From Physella acuta (Eukaryota > Mollusca > Gastropoda > Physidae): a stretch of 64,000 nt of DNA. The stretch spans positions 744,001-808,000 of the forward strand of contig NW_026731652.1 in the NCBI RefSeq assembly GCF_028476545.1, written 5' to 3'. Each line of letters begins with the position of its first letter. Position 1 is the first letter of the stretch. Positions 32,200 through 43,319 of the stretch are shown piece by piece. Both the position numbers and the translations under genes were made by a program. Under the pieces are notes generated by a model. The model saw only the letters and a list, made by a program, of their open reading frames with translations, ran no database searches and was not told the DNA's origin.

Positions 32200-33560
32200 T
32201 GACGAGAGACTTAAAGTGAAACAAATGGTGTAGAGGGTAGGAAACTTAAGGGGCAACATCCACACGCTCCTGGGATATGGATTCATGGAATGCTGAAGTG
32301 TGGATAACGTGGATTGTGGATATTAATGGAACAGATGAGCAAATTAATCTTGTGTTGGTTTATTGTTCTAGGTGGGGGTGCTATGTGGGGGGGGGGCCTT
32401 AACGGATAATATGTAATGATGGGCCAAGGTTGGCACCAAATATTAATTACGTCCCAAAAAATTTGGATACAAGTGATCATTATGTAAATAAAATTTTAAT
32501 TAAAAGAAAAAACTATGTTACGCAAGCCTAATTTGTGAAGAGGATTTAATTAAAAACGTGAATTAATGCACCCTTAATAAAATACGTGAATTAATGCACC
32601 CTTAATGAAGCGGCCGTGAAGAAGTTTAATTACAAATATATCGTTCAAATCTACGGCATCTTTTGTAGACCAGAATACAACAGCAACATTTGGCATGCGT
32701 CAAACGAAAGTCGAGTCTCTCGGAGAAAAATGTTATACCATCCATGGATGCATTGGTAAAATGAATTTATAATGTGGATACAAAAAATGACAAAAGAATA
32801 TCGATGGTATTTTGATAAGAGGGGGAACTGGTTAAGATATATAATTTACATAATTAACGAGATTTCAAATGAGAGGAGAAACAGCTAATATAACTGTGTA
32901 CTTGTGCGGATGATTTCTTTAAGCACACGTGGAGATTAGTCGACACATGTCTAAGAACAGGTTACCTGGATTAAAAGATGAATATTAATCAACCAGCATG
33001 GGTGTTAATGAATTGTGATTGCCTGTGTTGAATGTTAACGTTGTAAGTTGATCAATTTTGACCTCATAGAGCTGTGAAATAGTTCCTTTTGTGGCTTTGT
33101 TCGAGCTACGTATCAATGGTTTGTTGGGCACCCAGTCTTTGGGGCGCTTGCTCCCCGACAGCTTTCTTACAGGGCGGCGTGCCTTGTGCCCCACACGGCC
33201 GCCCCACCTGATGTCCGGGTCGCGCGACCGGCACGTGACAGGTAGCACCAGGTAAAAACGTCTCCAAAAAACGTGACGGACGCCGGGGCTGGCATGGAAC
33301 ACCCGGTGTGACGTCACTTGTACGGTCCCAGCATCACGCCCTGGAAACGTATTTGGGGTGAGCACCCAGGGATGCACTGAGCCCTCGCGTGCACTCAATT
33401 AGCTGCACCTTCTCCCTGGAATGAGTGCGAATATGCAAAGGGGAGGGGGGGGGGACCAATTACCATTGATATAGGCCTTGGCCCCCCTGAACCTCCGCGC
33501 CCCTCCACGTTATGTTGGTGAAATACGCGTGGCGCTGCTGTTCAGCCAGGTTTTAATGAT
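32200..33560. other. upstream region of the bHLH gene
   Basis: No gene is supported. From about 33100 to 33420 the DNA is CpG-rich. A 137-codon open frame on the - strand there has no recognisable domain and is probably chance in GC-rich DNA. It could hold regulatory elements of the bHLH gene. Confidence 0.35.
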
Positions 33561-33571
33561 GTAATATGCTT

Positions 33572-33626
33572 CACCTGCTGTCATAGGGGGGAGGGGGGAT
33601 ATGGGGAGGGCAAGCAGTATATAAAG
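33572..33626 (+). promoter_or_regulatory. core promoter of the bHLH gene: E-box and TATA box
   Basis: CACCTG (33572-33577) lies 40 bases before TATATAAAG (33618-33626), which would set transcription start near 33645-33655. An E-box beside the TATA box fits auto- or cross-regulation by bHLH factors, known for atonal genes. Confidence 0.6.
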
Positions 33627-33647
33627 CCACTAAATAATTCGTTAATA

Positions 33648-33826
33648 ATTAATTGAAGCCAGCCTTGACATCAAGCGCCGGACCTCTCACACTGACGGCT
33701 GCCAAGGTCGCGGACTTTGAGTGTTGATGACGTTCTGAGCGGCCACCGCTACATCAACGTGTTCGTTTGCCGGACAGGAGCACCGTATTCTTTTTGTGTC
33801 TGATATTGTCCATTTCAATTATTTGA
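33648..33826 (+). other. non-coding first exon of the bHLH gene
   Basis: Between the expected start site and a consensus donor (TTTGA|GTAAGT at 33827) lies about 180 bp with no long open frame. The intron would run to the acceptor TTTGCAG at 34464, giving exon 2 with the whole coding region. Confidence 0.5.
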
Positions 33827-34614
33827 GTAAGTTGGGACATTTTTTTTTCAGTTGATCATTATGTTTAATTTAATTTAATTTAATTTTACTTATATGCTAT
33901 AAATTTCAAGAAAACATAAAAAATAAAGATTGATTTTTATTGCGTTAATTTTTTTTTAAAATTATTCTTACAACCGTCAATGAGCCTAGAATAAAACATA
34001 TAAGGCAAGATCACTGTTGCAATTTATCATAGTTAATTGATAATTCTTGAACGAATGCCTACCATGTCTACAGACTATTGCAAAGACTTGTAGAATAATT
34101 ATCCTATTATGGTCAAGACACCAAATTCACTACTAGAAATACCGTTCAAAATGTAAACAACCTAATAATATTCTATTAATGTCTAGCATGAAGTTACTTG
34201 CGTGGATCCGAAGGTTTTATGTAATTTGAAATTTTTGAAACTCTAATTACGTAAATAGAAATAGAGTTTAGAAAAACAAAATTAACTCATAAGATTTAAT
34301 TTCATTTTTTTTATTCTTCCGGTGCACATGTCTTTGAATTATGCTGTTTGTTTGTGTTTTTTTTTGTTTTATTTGTACACTTATATAATCTAAGATTAAT
34401 TTTAGTTGTTTTTACTATTGACTTCATGAGATTATCAAGGCTTTAATCTGGTGCTTATTTGCAGATATTCTTTTACCCCTCTCGGCGATTGAACACAAGT
34501 CCGTGCTACCAGACCAAACTCTCCGGTAGTCCTGGTCACGTCTTACGTCACACCCACTGCCATGGACCTTGACCTTGCTCGTTAACAGAGTTGCAAAGTC
34601 CGAGGGCAGCTAGA

Positions 34615-35415
34615 ATGCTAGGCAACTACAACGGCCTTGAAATCATTGACCTTACATCGCCCCAAGAGTCGGGGTGCTACAATGTTGACAGCAACTTTTG
34701 GGGTGATTTCTCGCAAATTGTCCGGTCTAGGGGCGACTATGGGACCAAATCAACGAGTCACCAACCCACTCGGGTTAAAGGTCAAGTCTACCCGCAGCAA
34801 GGAATGTCGCCGGATGTGACCTGTCTAGACAGCAAATTCCCAACCAATCATTGCTGCGGCAACTCGTCCTTGTCTGATTCGTGTGGGCTAATGATCTGGC
34901 CAGAGTGTGCCACGTCACACCAGGACAGGAAACAGTATCCTCAAGGTCATCTGACCTTAGAACACCCCCACTTGACATGCGCCAACACACTTTCGACCCA
35001 CTCTAACATCTACCCCCACATTTCGCCACATCCTTTCCAGTTTTCGTCTCCCAAGGAAGAAAACAGTTCGTTTCTACTCGAGAGCAGCCCAGCGAAAAAA
35101 GAAATCAACTTCCAGTTTGACACGAACTACCTCCCCGCTTCCGGTGTCGAAGAGAAACCTGCATGTTGCCTAGGCGACGGCGGCAAGCCACTTCCGGCTC
35201 TAGATGTGAAGAAAAGACGACGATTAGCAGCCAACGCTAGGGAGAGAAAACGAATGCGGAGTTTGAACCGAGCCTTCGATCGTCTAAGGGAAGTAATCCC
35301 AACGAAGGGAGACGATGAGATATTTTCCAAGTACGACACGCTAAGAATGGCCCAGACTTACATTCAGGAGCTGAGAGAAATACTTAAGGCGAAGGGTCGG
35401 TGTAAAAAAAATTGA
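34615..35415 (+). CDS. atonal-family bHLH transcription factor, 266 aa
   Basis: One uninterrupted coding exon, as is usual for ATOH1-type genes. The bHLH domain is at the C-terminus (about residues 199-260): [20 protein letters not shown], then FDRLREVIP, a short loop, [13 protein letters not shown] and [15 protein letters not shown], the N-x-AFD-x-LR helix and SKY-TL-MAQ-YI are hallmarks of the Atonal/ATOH1-ATOH7 group, nuclear proneural factors that bind E-boxes as dimers with Daughterless/E proteins. The loop (TKGDDEIF) and several helix residues differ from ATOH1. The N-terminal 198 residues are Ser/His/Pro-rich with no known domain. I chose the ATG at 34615; the first AUG after the acceptor at 34464 may be 34561 in another frame (ATGGACC), which would be a short upstream frame. 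Confidence 0.92.
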   Translation: MLGNYNGLEIIDLTSPQESGCYNVDSNFWGDFSQIVRSRGDYGTKSTSHQPTRVKGQVYPQQGMSPDVTCLDSKFPTNHCCGNSSLSDSCGLMIWPECATSHQDRKQYPQGHLTLEHPHLTCANTLSTHSNIYPHISPHPFQFSSPKEENSSFLLESSPAKKEINFQFDTNYLPASGVEEKPACCLGDGGKPLPALDVKKRRRLAANARERKRMRSLNRAFDRLREVIPTKGDDEIFSKYDTLRMAQTYIQELREILKAKGRCKKN

Positions 35416-36285
35416 AAGCGAGGTAATTCTATACGACCAAGTTTGTTATAAGTGTTGATATTATGTAAAGATATTTTAAAAATGTATAATTCAAAGTTGA
35501 TCTCAGATTCAGTCGAAACCCTTTTGCTCAAAACAACTAATGTGAATGTTTACTTTTATACTTTTTTCTATGTTTACTTTTGTGTCATTGTATATAAATC
35601 TACTACACTTTTTTGTTACCTATTTTTAACAAAAATAATTCGACAAATTTGGATTCTTCTATTTTTCAATTTTGTTATTATAATTTTTAAAAAATGGCAA
35701 CATTATCTAAACCCCCATTCAGCAGTACAACGTATGAATTGTTAACTAGTGTTAAAAAGGGGAAGATAAAGTAGACCTCTATACTTTTTGGACCTTTAAA
35801 ACCATCAGGTTATCCGTTCTGTGTCCACATCTATGCCCAGATCTTTGTTAAAATATTTGCCCAAAACTTTGTCTAGACGTTTCCCCCTAGACCTAGCTGG
35901 GTACCCATTAGAACTGAGTAGACTCGTGCACCCCCTACATCATCATACTAAGCCCATAATATTTTGCTAGCCGTTCTTGTTCAGGTTACTGCCATCGTTT
36001 CAAATCTACACAACTCACTAAAAGATGAGTGACTTCCCTTGAAACAATTAATTTACCAGCTTTCACAAGATTTTCTCACAATACATGAGCATCTCTTTAC
36101 TTTTATAACAATGTTTTACATGTTATGCTTCCTTACGGTCATGTTTTAAATGAAGTATTTTTTTTTGCAATTTATTGCGCATGTTTGCCCTGGTGCTACC
36201 TTGTTTTTATACTGTTTGATTGTATGATGAACTGGTTGAATAAAATGCGCAAGTTTTTTTTAAAATTAGGTTTAGTTGTTTCATC
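35416..36285 (+). other. 3' flank of the bHLH gene
   Basis: AT-rich probable 3' UTR and flank. An AATAAA at about 36239 could end a long 3' UTR. No other gene is seen. Confidence 0.4.
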
Positions 36286-36289
36286 AGTT

Positions 36290-36820
36290 GAAGAGTTGTG
36301 TCGTGTTATGTTGTGTTGCGGTTGTTGTGTTGCGTGTGGTTGTTGTGTTGTGGTTGCTTTGTTGTGGTTGTTATGTTGTGGTTGTTGTGTTGTGTTGTGG
36401 TTGTGTTGTGGTTGTTGTGTGTGTTGTTGCGGTTCTTGTGTTGCGTATGGTTGTTGTGTTGTGGTTGCTTTGTTGTGGTTGTTATGTTGTGGTTGTAGTG
36501 TTGTGGTTGTGGTTGTGGTTGTTGTGTTGTGGTTGTTGTAGTTGTTGTGTTGTGGTTGTTGTGTTGTGGTTTTGCACTGTGTAGTGTCATGTCGAGTTCT
36601 AATGTGTAATGTTGTGTCGTGTTATGTTGTGTTGTGGTTGTTGTATTATGGTTGTTGTGTTGTGGTTGTTGTATTGTGGTTGTTGTGTTGTGGTTGTTGC
36701 ATTGTAGTTGTTGTGTTGTGGTTGTTAATTTGTGGTTGTGTAGTGTCATGTCGGGTTCTAATGTGTCATGTTGTGTCGTGTTATGTTGTGTTGTGTGTCG
36801 TGTTGCGCTGTGGCTAACTA
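36290..36820. repeat. TTGTGGTTGTTGTG-rich array
   Basis: Irregular repeats of TTGTGGTTGTTGTG with two larger duplicated blocks (one around GTCATGTCGAGTTCTAATGT at about 36587 and 36746). Long cysteine/valine-rich open frames here are artefacts. Confidence 0.88.
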
Positions 36821-37429
36821 TATATAAATCCAGATTAAGTAAAATAAAAAACTTATTAATATAAAAGTCCCGAGTTCGAACGCCGGTCAGTCGAAGCTCG
36901 ATAGCTGGAACAGCAAACCATCTAGGATAGAAAATTGCTGCTTTATTGTTTGTTCTTGGATGGACGGACAAAGCAGGAAAGTAGAGCAACGTCGTATAAA
37001 ATATTACTACGTAGGTGTCATTTTTAATTGTGTTGGAGGGGGGGGGGGTCCCTTCCAGCATGAACGTAACACAGAGTACTTAGAACGTCTTGAAAAAAAA
37101 AGGATTGGCCGAAAATCTTGTACTTGTTTACTTATATGAATTTAACATTAAGTTTTTTTTAAAGCTATATGTTACTGCTCTGTAAAAGTACTAATAAAAA
37201 ATTACTTCATCTCCTACCGTTTGGACATAGATAAATTAACGGCTGTTCTAAAACCCGAAACACAACGATAATGCCAAACTATTTTTTTTTAAATGCAGCT
37301 TAGAAATATGATACGGAGAACGATCAAAAAGGTGAGAAAAAAAAGTCTAATAAAAATAAAAGTGACGGAAATAAATCACTACCTGTACAATTGTAAGTCT
37401 CCACATAACGACGTCATGGTTGGGTGGTG

Positions 37430-37660
37430 CTAACACGAGGCGTCAGTCAGGTTTTAGACGTGAGGCGTTAGTCAGATTTAGACGTGAGGCGTCAGTAAGA
37501 TTTTAGAAGAGAAGCGTCAGTCAGGTTTTAGACGTGAGGCGTCAGTCAGATTTAGACGTGAGGCGTCAGTAAGATTTTAGAAGAGAAGCGTCAGTCAGGT
37601 TTTAGACGTGGGGCGTCAGTCAGATTTAGACGTGAGGCGTCAGTAAGATTTTAGACGGCG
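37430..37660. repeat. GACGTGAGGCGTCAGT array
   Basis: About nine units of TTTAGACGTGAGGCGTCAGT and the variant AGAAGAGAAGCGTCAGTCAG, arranged as a repeating set of three. Confidence 0.9.
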
Positions 37661-37739
37661 TTCTAACGTTGTTGCAAAAATTATCAAGAACTTCATTTTT
37701 TCAATGTCATTTTTATACTTTCCCTGTATAAGTAGCGAT

Positions 37740-38045
37740 TTAAACCACACATACATACACATCCACATTGCGACACCCCTGACACACATTCTTATCCACA
37801 CAATTACATCCACACTTCATCACACACATCCATAAAGACATCGACATAAGGTTCTACACACACTTCCATACACTTCCACACGCACATCCACACACTTCCA
37901 CACACACACAAACACACTCACACTTCCACACACACACGCACACACACACACGCACACACAAACGCTCACTCACTTCATCAAGTCGACGTCGTCGAAAATT
38001 AAACGACATGTTATTTTTTGTAACGAAAGACAAAATAATCTGGTC

Positions 38046-38123
<78 letters not shown>

Positions 38124-38150
38124 TACGCACGCACCAACACACTCATACAC

Positions 38151-38183
<33 letters not shown>

Positions 38184-38185
38184 TC
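37740..38185. repeat. CA and CT microsatellites
   Basis: Degenerate CACA stretches, then (CA)n at about 38049-38086, (CT)n at about 38087-38116 and (CA)n at about 38156-38182. Confidence 0.93.
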
Positions 38186-38199
38186 CCGTGGGTCACGCG

Positions 38200-41035
38200 A
38201 CCTCAGCCACTTCTAAGAACCTCGTGATCTCAACATCAAACAGACCATGCAGAGACATACACACACACAAGTAGCAAGCAGGACTTCTCTTAAGCCGGGC
38301 GACCATTGGGCAGCCAGCCGCACACACAGCCCACTTGGGGGTTGGGGGGGGGGACGACAAGTGCCCAAAAGTAAACAGAAACTCCACCCACGGCGGCAGT
38401 CTTAAAAAAAACTGTGCACACACTTTCAGGAGCCGGAGTTCTAGAAGTTTCTTATACGGGTGCAACCTGGGCGCACGGCCGACGGGACAAAAGAGCTGTA
38501 CGATTGTTGGCTCTGTGCAGTGATCGCTTTTGACTTGATTCAAGTCCGATCTAGCGTTTCCAAGTGCTGGAGTTTGGGGATTTGTTGCGTGTTATACTCA
38601 AATCATAATTACAGCCTTGTCATGTTCTGGCGAATTTCTAGTAGCGAAACGATATTTTTTTATTTTTATTTTTGTAATTGTTTCTTTTTCATTTTCTATA
38701 TAAAAAAAATGAAAGAAAAAAATGCAACCGTTAGTTATTGTAGATGTTTTTTTTATACGGTTAATTATTTTTTGTCAAATAAAAGTCTTTATATTTGAAC
38801 CTTCGTTTTTTTTTTTCTTCTTAATCCTTAAGGAGTATTTGGACATCGACGTTATATGTCAAGCAAAAAATAGAAAAGGCCTACACATAAAAATACGTTG
38901 CTGAGAATGAATAGACAGTTTGCTTAATTAAACAAGAAAACTAATTAGTTTTCTCAAATTGAAACAAAATTCTATAGTTAAAAGCGAGGGTCAGTAAAAT
39001 TCCGTTCTACTTTCGTTTTTAAGTTTTTTAAGCCTATACTGTTGATTGTTTTAAAGATGTCTCCATAGTTTTTATCGAATCTTGATTTCGTGCCCAATTT
39101 AGGTCAGTTCTTGCCGTCCATCTTTCATTGTATCTTGGTCTAGCCATTGTGTCTATTATTAGCCATTGTGTCTTGTAATAGCCATTGTGTCTATTATTAG
39201 CCATTGTGTCTTTTATTAGCCATTGTGTCTTGTATTAGCCATTGTGTCTATTTTTAGCCATTGTGTCTCGTACTAGAACTATATTTTACCAGACAAACAC
39301 TTAAGGACAAGAGCACTTGCGATCATAAAATGACATAACTAGTCCTCCCCCCCCCCACCCCAGCCCCGTTTTTTTGACAGAAGCATCCGGATGCGTGAGG
39401 CATGGTCTGCTACCTGGATGCACCTTACGAGGGTGACAAAATCCAGGTTCTGCCCCCCGGCCCTCGAGTGTTTTTACGGCCCTGTCTAATGTAAATAAAG
39501 GCAGAAATCGGAGTGGCCCCTCGGGCCAAACCATTTTCTACACCACTGCCCGCCTCACTTAAGACCACGTGATCGGATAATTAGCATGAATGCGGACAAA
39601 TTGAACGCCTACAGCTTGACTTGCAGAGGTGTTGTTTTATTATTATAAAGTTAAACAAATATTTCTGTCACACGTTGTATGGATGAAACTTTTTATTTGT
39701 ATATGCGGGAGAAAAAGAAATACGTTCGTTAAGTTAAAAAAAAATATCCGAAAATTAGCATAATACATTTTGTGTTTATTTATTATTGAAAGGTTTTTAT
39801 TTTGTATTGCTAAATCACGCAGAGAACCAAACGCAAGCGAGATCAAGTTTCTTTTGTATTACCTCCCCTCGTCGCGGGGCGAAACAGGATCCTGGCAAGT
39901 TTTTGACAAGAATTACATCTTTTGTTGTTTGTGTGACGGCAATGCTGTTCCACGGCGTATGTCATCTGACATATGTCATGTGCTGGGTGTCGCCTGAAGC
40001 TAGAAACGCGACAGGAACCCGGATATACGATCCCGGCACCCTTTGCGATGTGCGATGATGGCAAAAGTTAAACCCTCTAGTCTTTTTCCGGAGAAATTTA
40101 GTGATTGTTATAAGAGCCAAGAGTCGTCTTGACGGGGCGTATTTTACAGCGTCGTATTTCCTCTTCAGTGAGCGGGCGGTATGCAGGTTCTAGTACACCG
40201 GCGTAGGCTGCTATAGGACCAGGGCATAAGGGTCTCAAACTGTTTCAAGCTGATCATATAAGCTGCCGAACGTGCAAGGAGTTGATACATTTAAGAATCT
40301 GAGATTCGCACGTGTAGATTAAAGATTGCATCCATTATGTATACCGCGACAAGGGCAGATGGTTTTTCTCAGTTTGTTGTAAAGGGTTGTATGGATAGGG
40401 GAAGGTGTAGAGTTGTGGTATAAAACAGTGTATTTGGTTTCTCCATTAACATATTATTAGTTGAATTATTAGTTGAATAAACATGTTGAACAAGGTAACA
40501 CTTTAACACGGGGGTTTAATTTAAGACAATATCTTAGACTGCATGACAGTTACTATAAATAATTAAACAAGCGTTATTTACGTGACCCAGTTTTTAAATA
40601 TATCACCGTCGTTTTGTAGTCACATATTGTGTTGTGGTTTGGGGTAGTGGGGGAGGGATGGCGTCTAGAAGATTAGTGTGGTGGTTCATGTACATTATAT
40701 ATAATGATGTGTGGCCCAGAGGTTGAGTCAAATATGATGTTAGCAAAATAAGGGGTGGGGGGGGGGAATAAAAACAGAATAAAAAATAAATCAAATTCTA
40801 GTTGAACTGGAATACTAAGCTACTAAAGCAAGTATTACTAAAGTAACAAGTTACTATAACTTGTAGTATCACTCTTTATTGTAACTTGTTATTGTTGCAT
40901 ATCACTCCATGACAGGATACAATAGAGTTATAATGAAAGATCAGGTTACTTTAAAAAGAGGGTAGACGCCAATTTGGTAAAAATGTTTTAAAGTAGGCCT
41001 ATATTACAATAAGTGTGTCAAACATATTACAGCAA
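38200..41035. other. non-coding DNA with a small GCCATTGTGTCT repeat
   Basis: About 39140-39270 repeats GCCATTGTGTCTATTATTA seven times. At 39535-39549 a CAGTGGTGTAG-type end (inverted) suggests the remains of another MITE. No gene is supported. Confidence 0.4.
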
Positions 41036-41039
41036 TGTC

Positions 41040-41180
41040 ATGAGCCACAAAATATCACGAGCCACAAAATTTCATGAGTTCCTAAATGTCTTAGGCTACA
41101 AAATGTCATGATTCACAAAATGTCATGAGCTACAAAATACCACGAATCACAAAATGTCATAAGCCATAAAATGCCATAGA
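41040..41180. repeat. CACAAAATGTCATGAG repeats
   Basis: About seven degenerate 18-20-bp units around CACAAAATGTCATGAG. Confidence 0.75.
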
Positions 41181-41379
41181 ACAAACACCTGGAACTAATT
41201 CTTTCCCCCCTTTCCCATTTAGCCGCTTCTCTAATTGTAATGAATTGCTATATTTACAAAACAACAGTATTTTAAAACACCGTTGCCAATCTCGACACTA
41301 GCCAACCCTTTTTGACAACCCTTTTTGTTCGACACTTGAACCTCTGACTTTTGTGTACAGTGACAATGCTACTACACTA

Positions 41380-41830
41380 ACCACATCCCGCCCTAACTCT
41401 CTGCACCCCTCCCACACACCCACACACACCGCTCCCACAAACCCACACATCCCTCCCACACACCTTCAACACACCCTCCCACACACCGCTCCCAAACCCC
41501 TCCTATACACCTCTCAACACACCCACACACCCGTCCTACACCCCTCCTATACACCCCTCCTATACACCCCTCCTACACACCCACACACCCGTCCTACACC
41601 ACTGCTATACACCCCCACACCCCCCTCCCACACCCCCCCTCCCACACCCCCCTCCCACACACCCCTCCGACACCCCTCTCACATCCCTCCCACACTCCTC
41701 TCACACCCCTCCCACACCCCTCCTATACACACCTCCCACACACCCGTCCTACACCACTCCTATATACCCCCACACCCCACACACCCCTCTCACACACCCC
41801 TCTCACACCCCTTCCACACACATACCTTCT
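41380..41830. repeat. CCCTCCCACACA low-complexity array
   Basis: A pyrimidine/CA-rich array with units like CACCCCTCCTATACACC. The 175-codon open frame (His/Pro/Thr) is compositional. Confidence 0.88.
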
Positions 41831-43319
41831 ACATGCTGTCTTATCCATCAATTAAACTTGGCACCTTTTTATGCAGTTGACATTTTATTATGCTATAAAT
41901 TTCTTTTTATTTCCTACAAAAGTGCTTGAAGTAACGGAGCAGGACATAAAACCACCCTCACTTTCCTCTCCGCCTTTCTGCATCTAACCGACATTTAAGA
42001 AAAACTGTAAACGGAGCATTCATGCACAAAAAATGAACTAGTACACCTTGGATGCACATTGCGGGGTAGGTGTTGATGCAAGCTTCTTGCCATTCAAAGA
42101 ACGATCATAATTAGGTTAAAGAAATTAGGCTAGAAAAATTGGGTTAGAATTTGTCCCGCTCTGATTAGCAAGTGCACAACAAGAAAGTGCCGGGGGAGTG
42201 CGGCCCCTTGAGTAAAGGGAAGCAACTTTGGTGGCAAAAATTCTTTATTTAACTAAATTTCAGGGACTCTAGACTAACAAATTAACCTTTTAGAACGGCT
42301 ACAGTCGTATACAAAGAATCGTTACAATTTTCAGACCATTCACACGACGTAAAGAAATAGTGTGCGTTGTGTGTGTGTGGGGGGGGGGGGGGGTAGGGGG
42401 GGGGGAGGAGCTTATAATGCAGTAAAACTACACCAAAAATGGCGTTACATTTTGTTACCTTTTGATGTCTGTGATCTCCGCCTGGCATTGGTGTTCTGGG
42501 TTAATTATATTTTAATTATATTCACTTTAGTTTTTGATGTTGTAAGGTTAGTACGATAACACTTAATCTGGGCGAGTACTTCAAAAAATGCACGCCTTTG
42601 TTTATAACGGTCGTATCCCTCAAACACCCGACTTGAGCCACAAAGCTAGTCAAGAAGAATAAAAATTGCTCTGTGCTTTGGTAAAAAAAAAAAGTAGTTT
42701 TTAAAGTGGTTTGTAACAAAATAAATTTAGTACAAATTACGGCAATGTTTCTTTGTGGCTTGTTTGTAATAATGAAAGAGGGCGTTGTAGAGGATTGAGA
42801 GGGAAGGGGTAAATATTGTAGGTGTGTTGTATGTGTGAGAATGTGAGGGTATATGTGTGTTTATGAAAGAAGGTGTGAGGGCGTGTGTTATAGTTATATT
42901 GTGTGGGTGTCTACGAGGATTGGGTCTGAGTGAGGTTCTTTGTGAGGTGCGTATGTGGGTTATTTGTGTATGTGCATAATTGTGTAGGGTGTATGTGTTG
43001 GTATTTTTTTATGTGAGGTTTATGTATTTGTGTGTTCAGGTAGTGTTTTAGTGTGTTTGTGTTAGGTTTGTGTGTGATGGTATGGGCGCGTGTGGGTGTT
43101 TTGTCGGTTTGTAAAAGATGTGATGTGGTGTAGGTTGAAATAGTGTTGATGTGTATAATGTTGTGTGTGTATGTGTGATGTTTTTTTTATTTGTGTGATG
43201 TTTGTGTGTGTTTGTGCTGTTTTGTGTGAGTTTGTGTGAGGTTTGTGTGTGTTTGTGTGTGTTGGTGTAAGGTTTCTAAGTCACCAGAACATGGGTATAA
43301 AGGACAAGTTTTCTCCGTT
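41831..43319. other. AT-rich DNA, then TG-rich low complexity
   Basis: Nothing coding is seen at 41831-42780. From about 42790 the sequence is rich in GTGTGTG and leads into the large array at 43320. Confidence 0.4.

Noticed and set aside
31740-32202. LNLN and RLRL proteins in the 12-bp array
   Set aside because: Simple translation of a tandem repeat; no other coding signal.
32985-33398. A 137-codon - strand frame upstream of the bHLH gene
   Set aside because: CpG-rich DNA lacking stop codons; no recognisable domain, and it overlaps the likely regulatory region.
36125-37061. Cys/Val- and Asn/Thr-rich frames in the TTGTGG array
   Set aside because: Compositional, with several frames open on both strands.
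39301-39549. A 77-codon - strand frame
   Set aside because: It ends in a CAGTGGTGTAG-type terminus, so it is more likely part of a degraded MITE than a gene.
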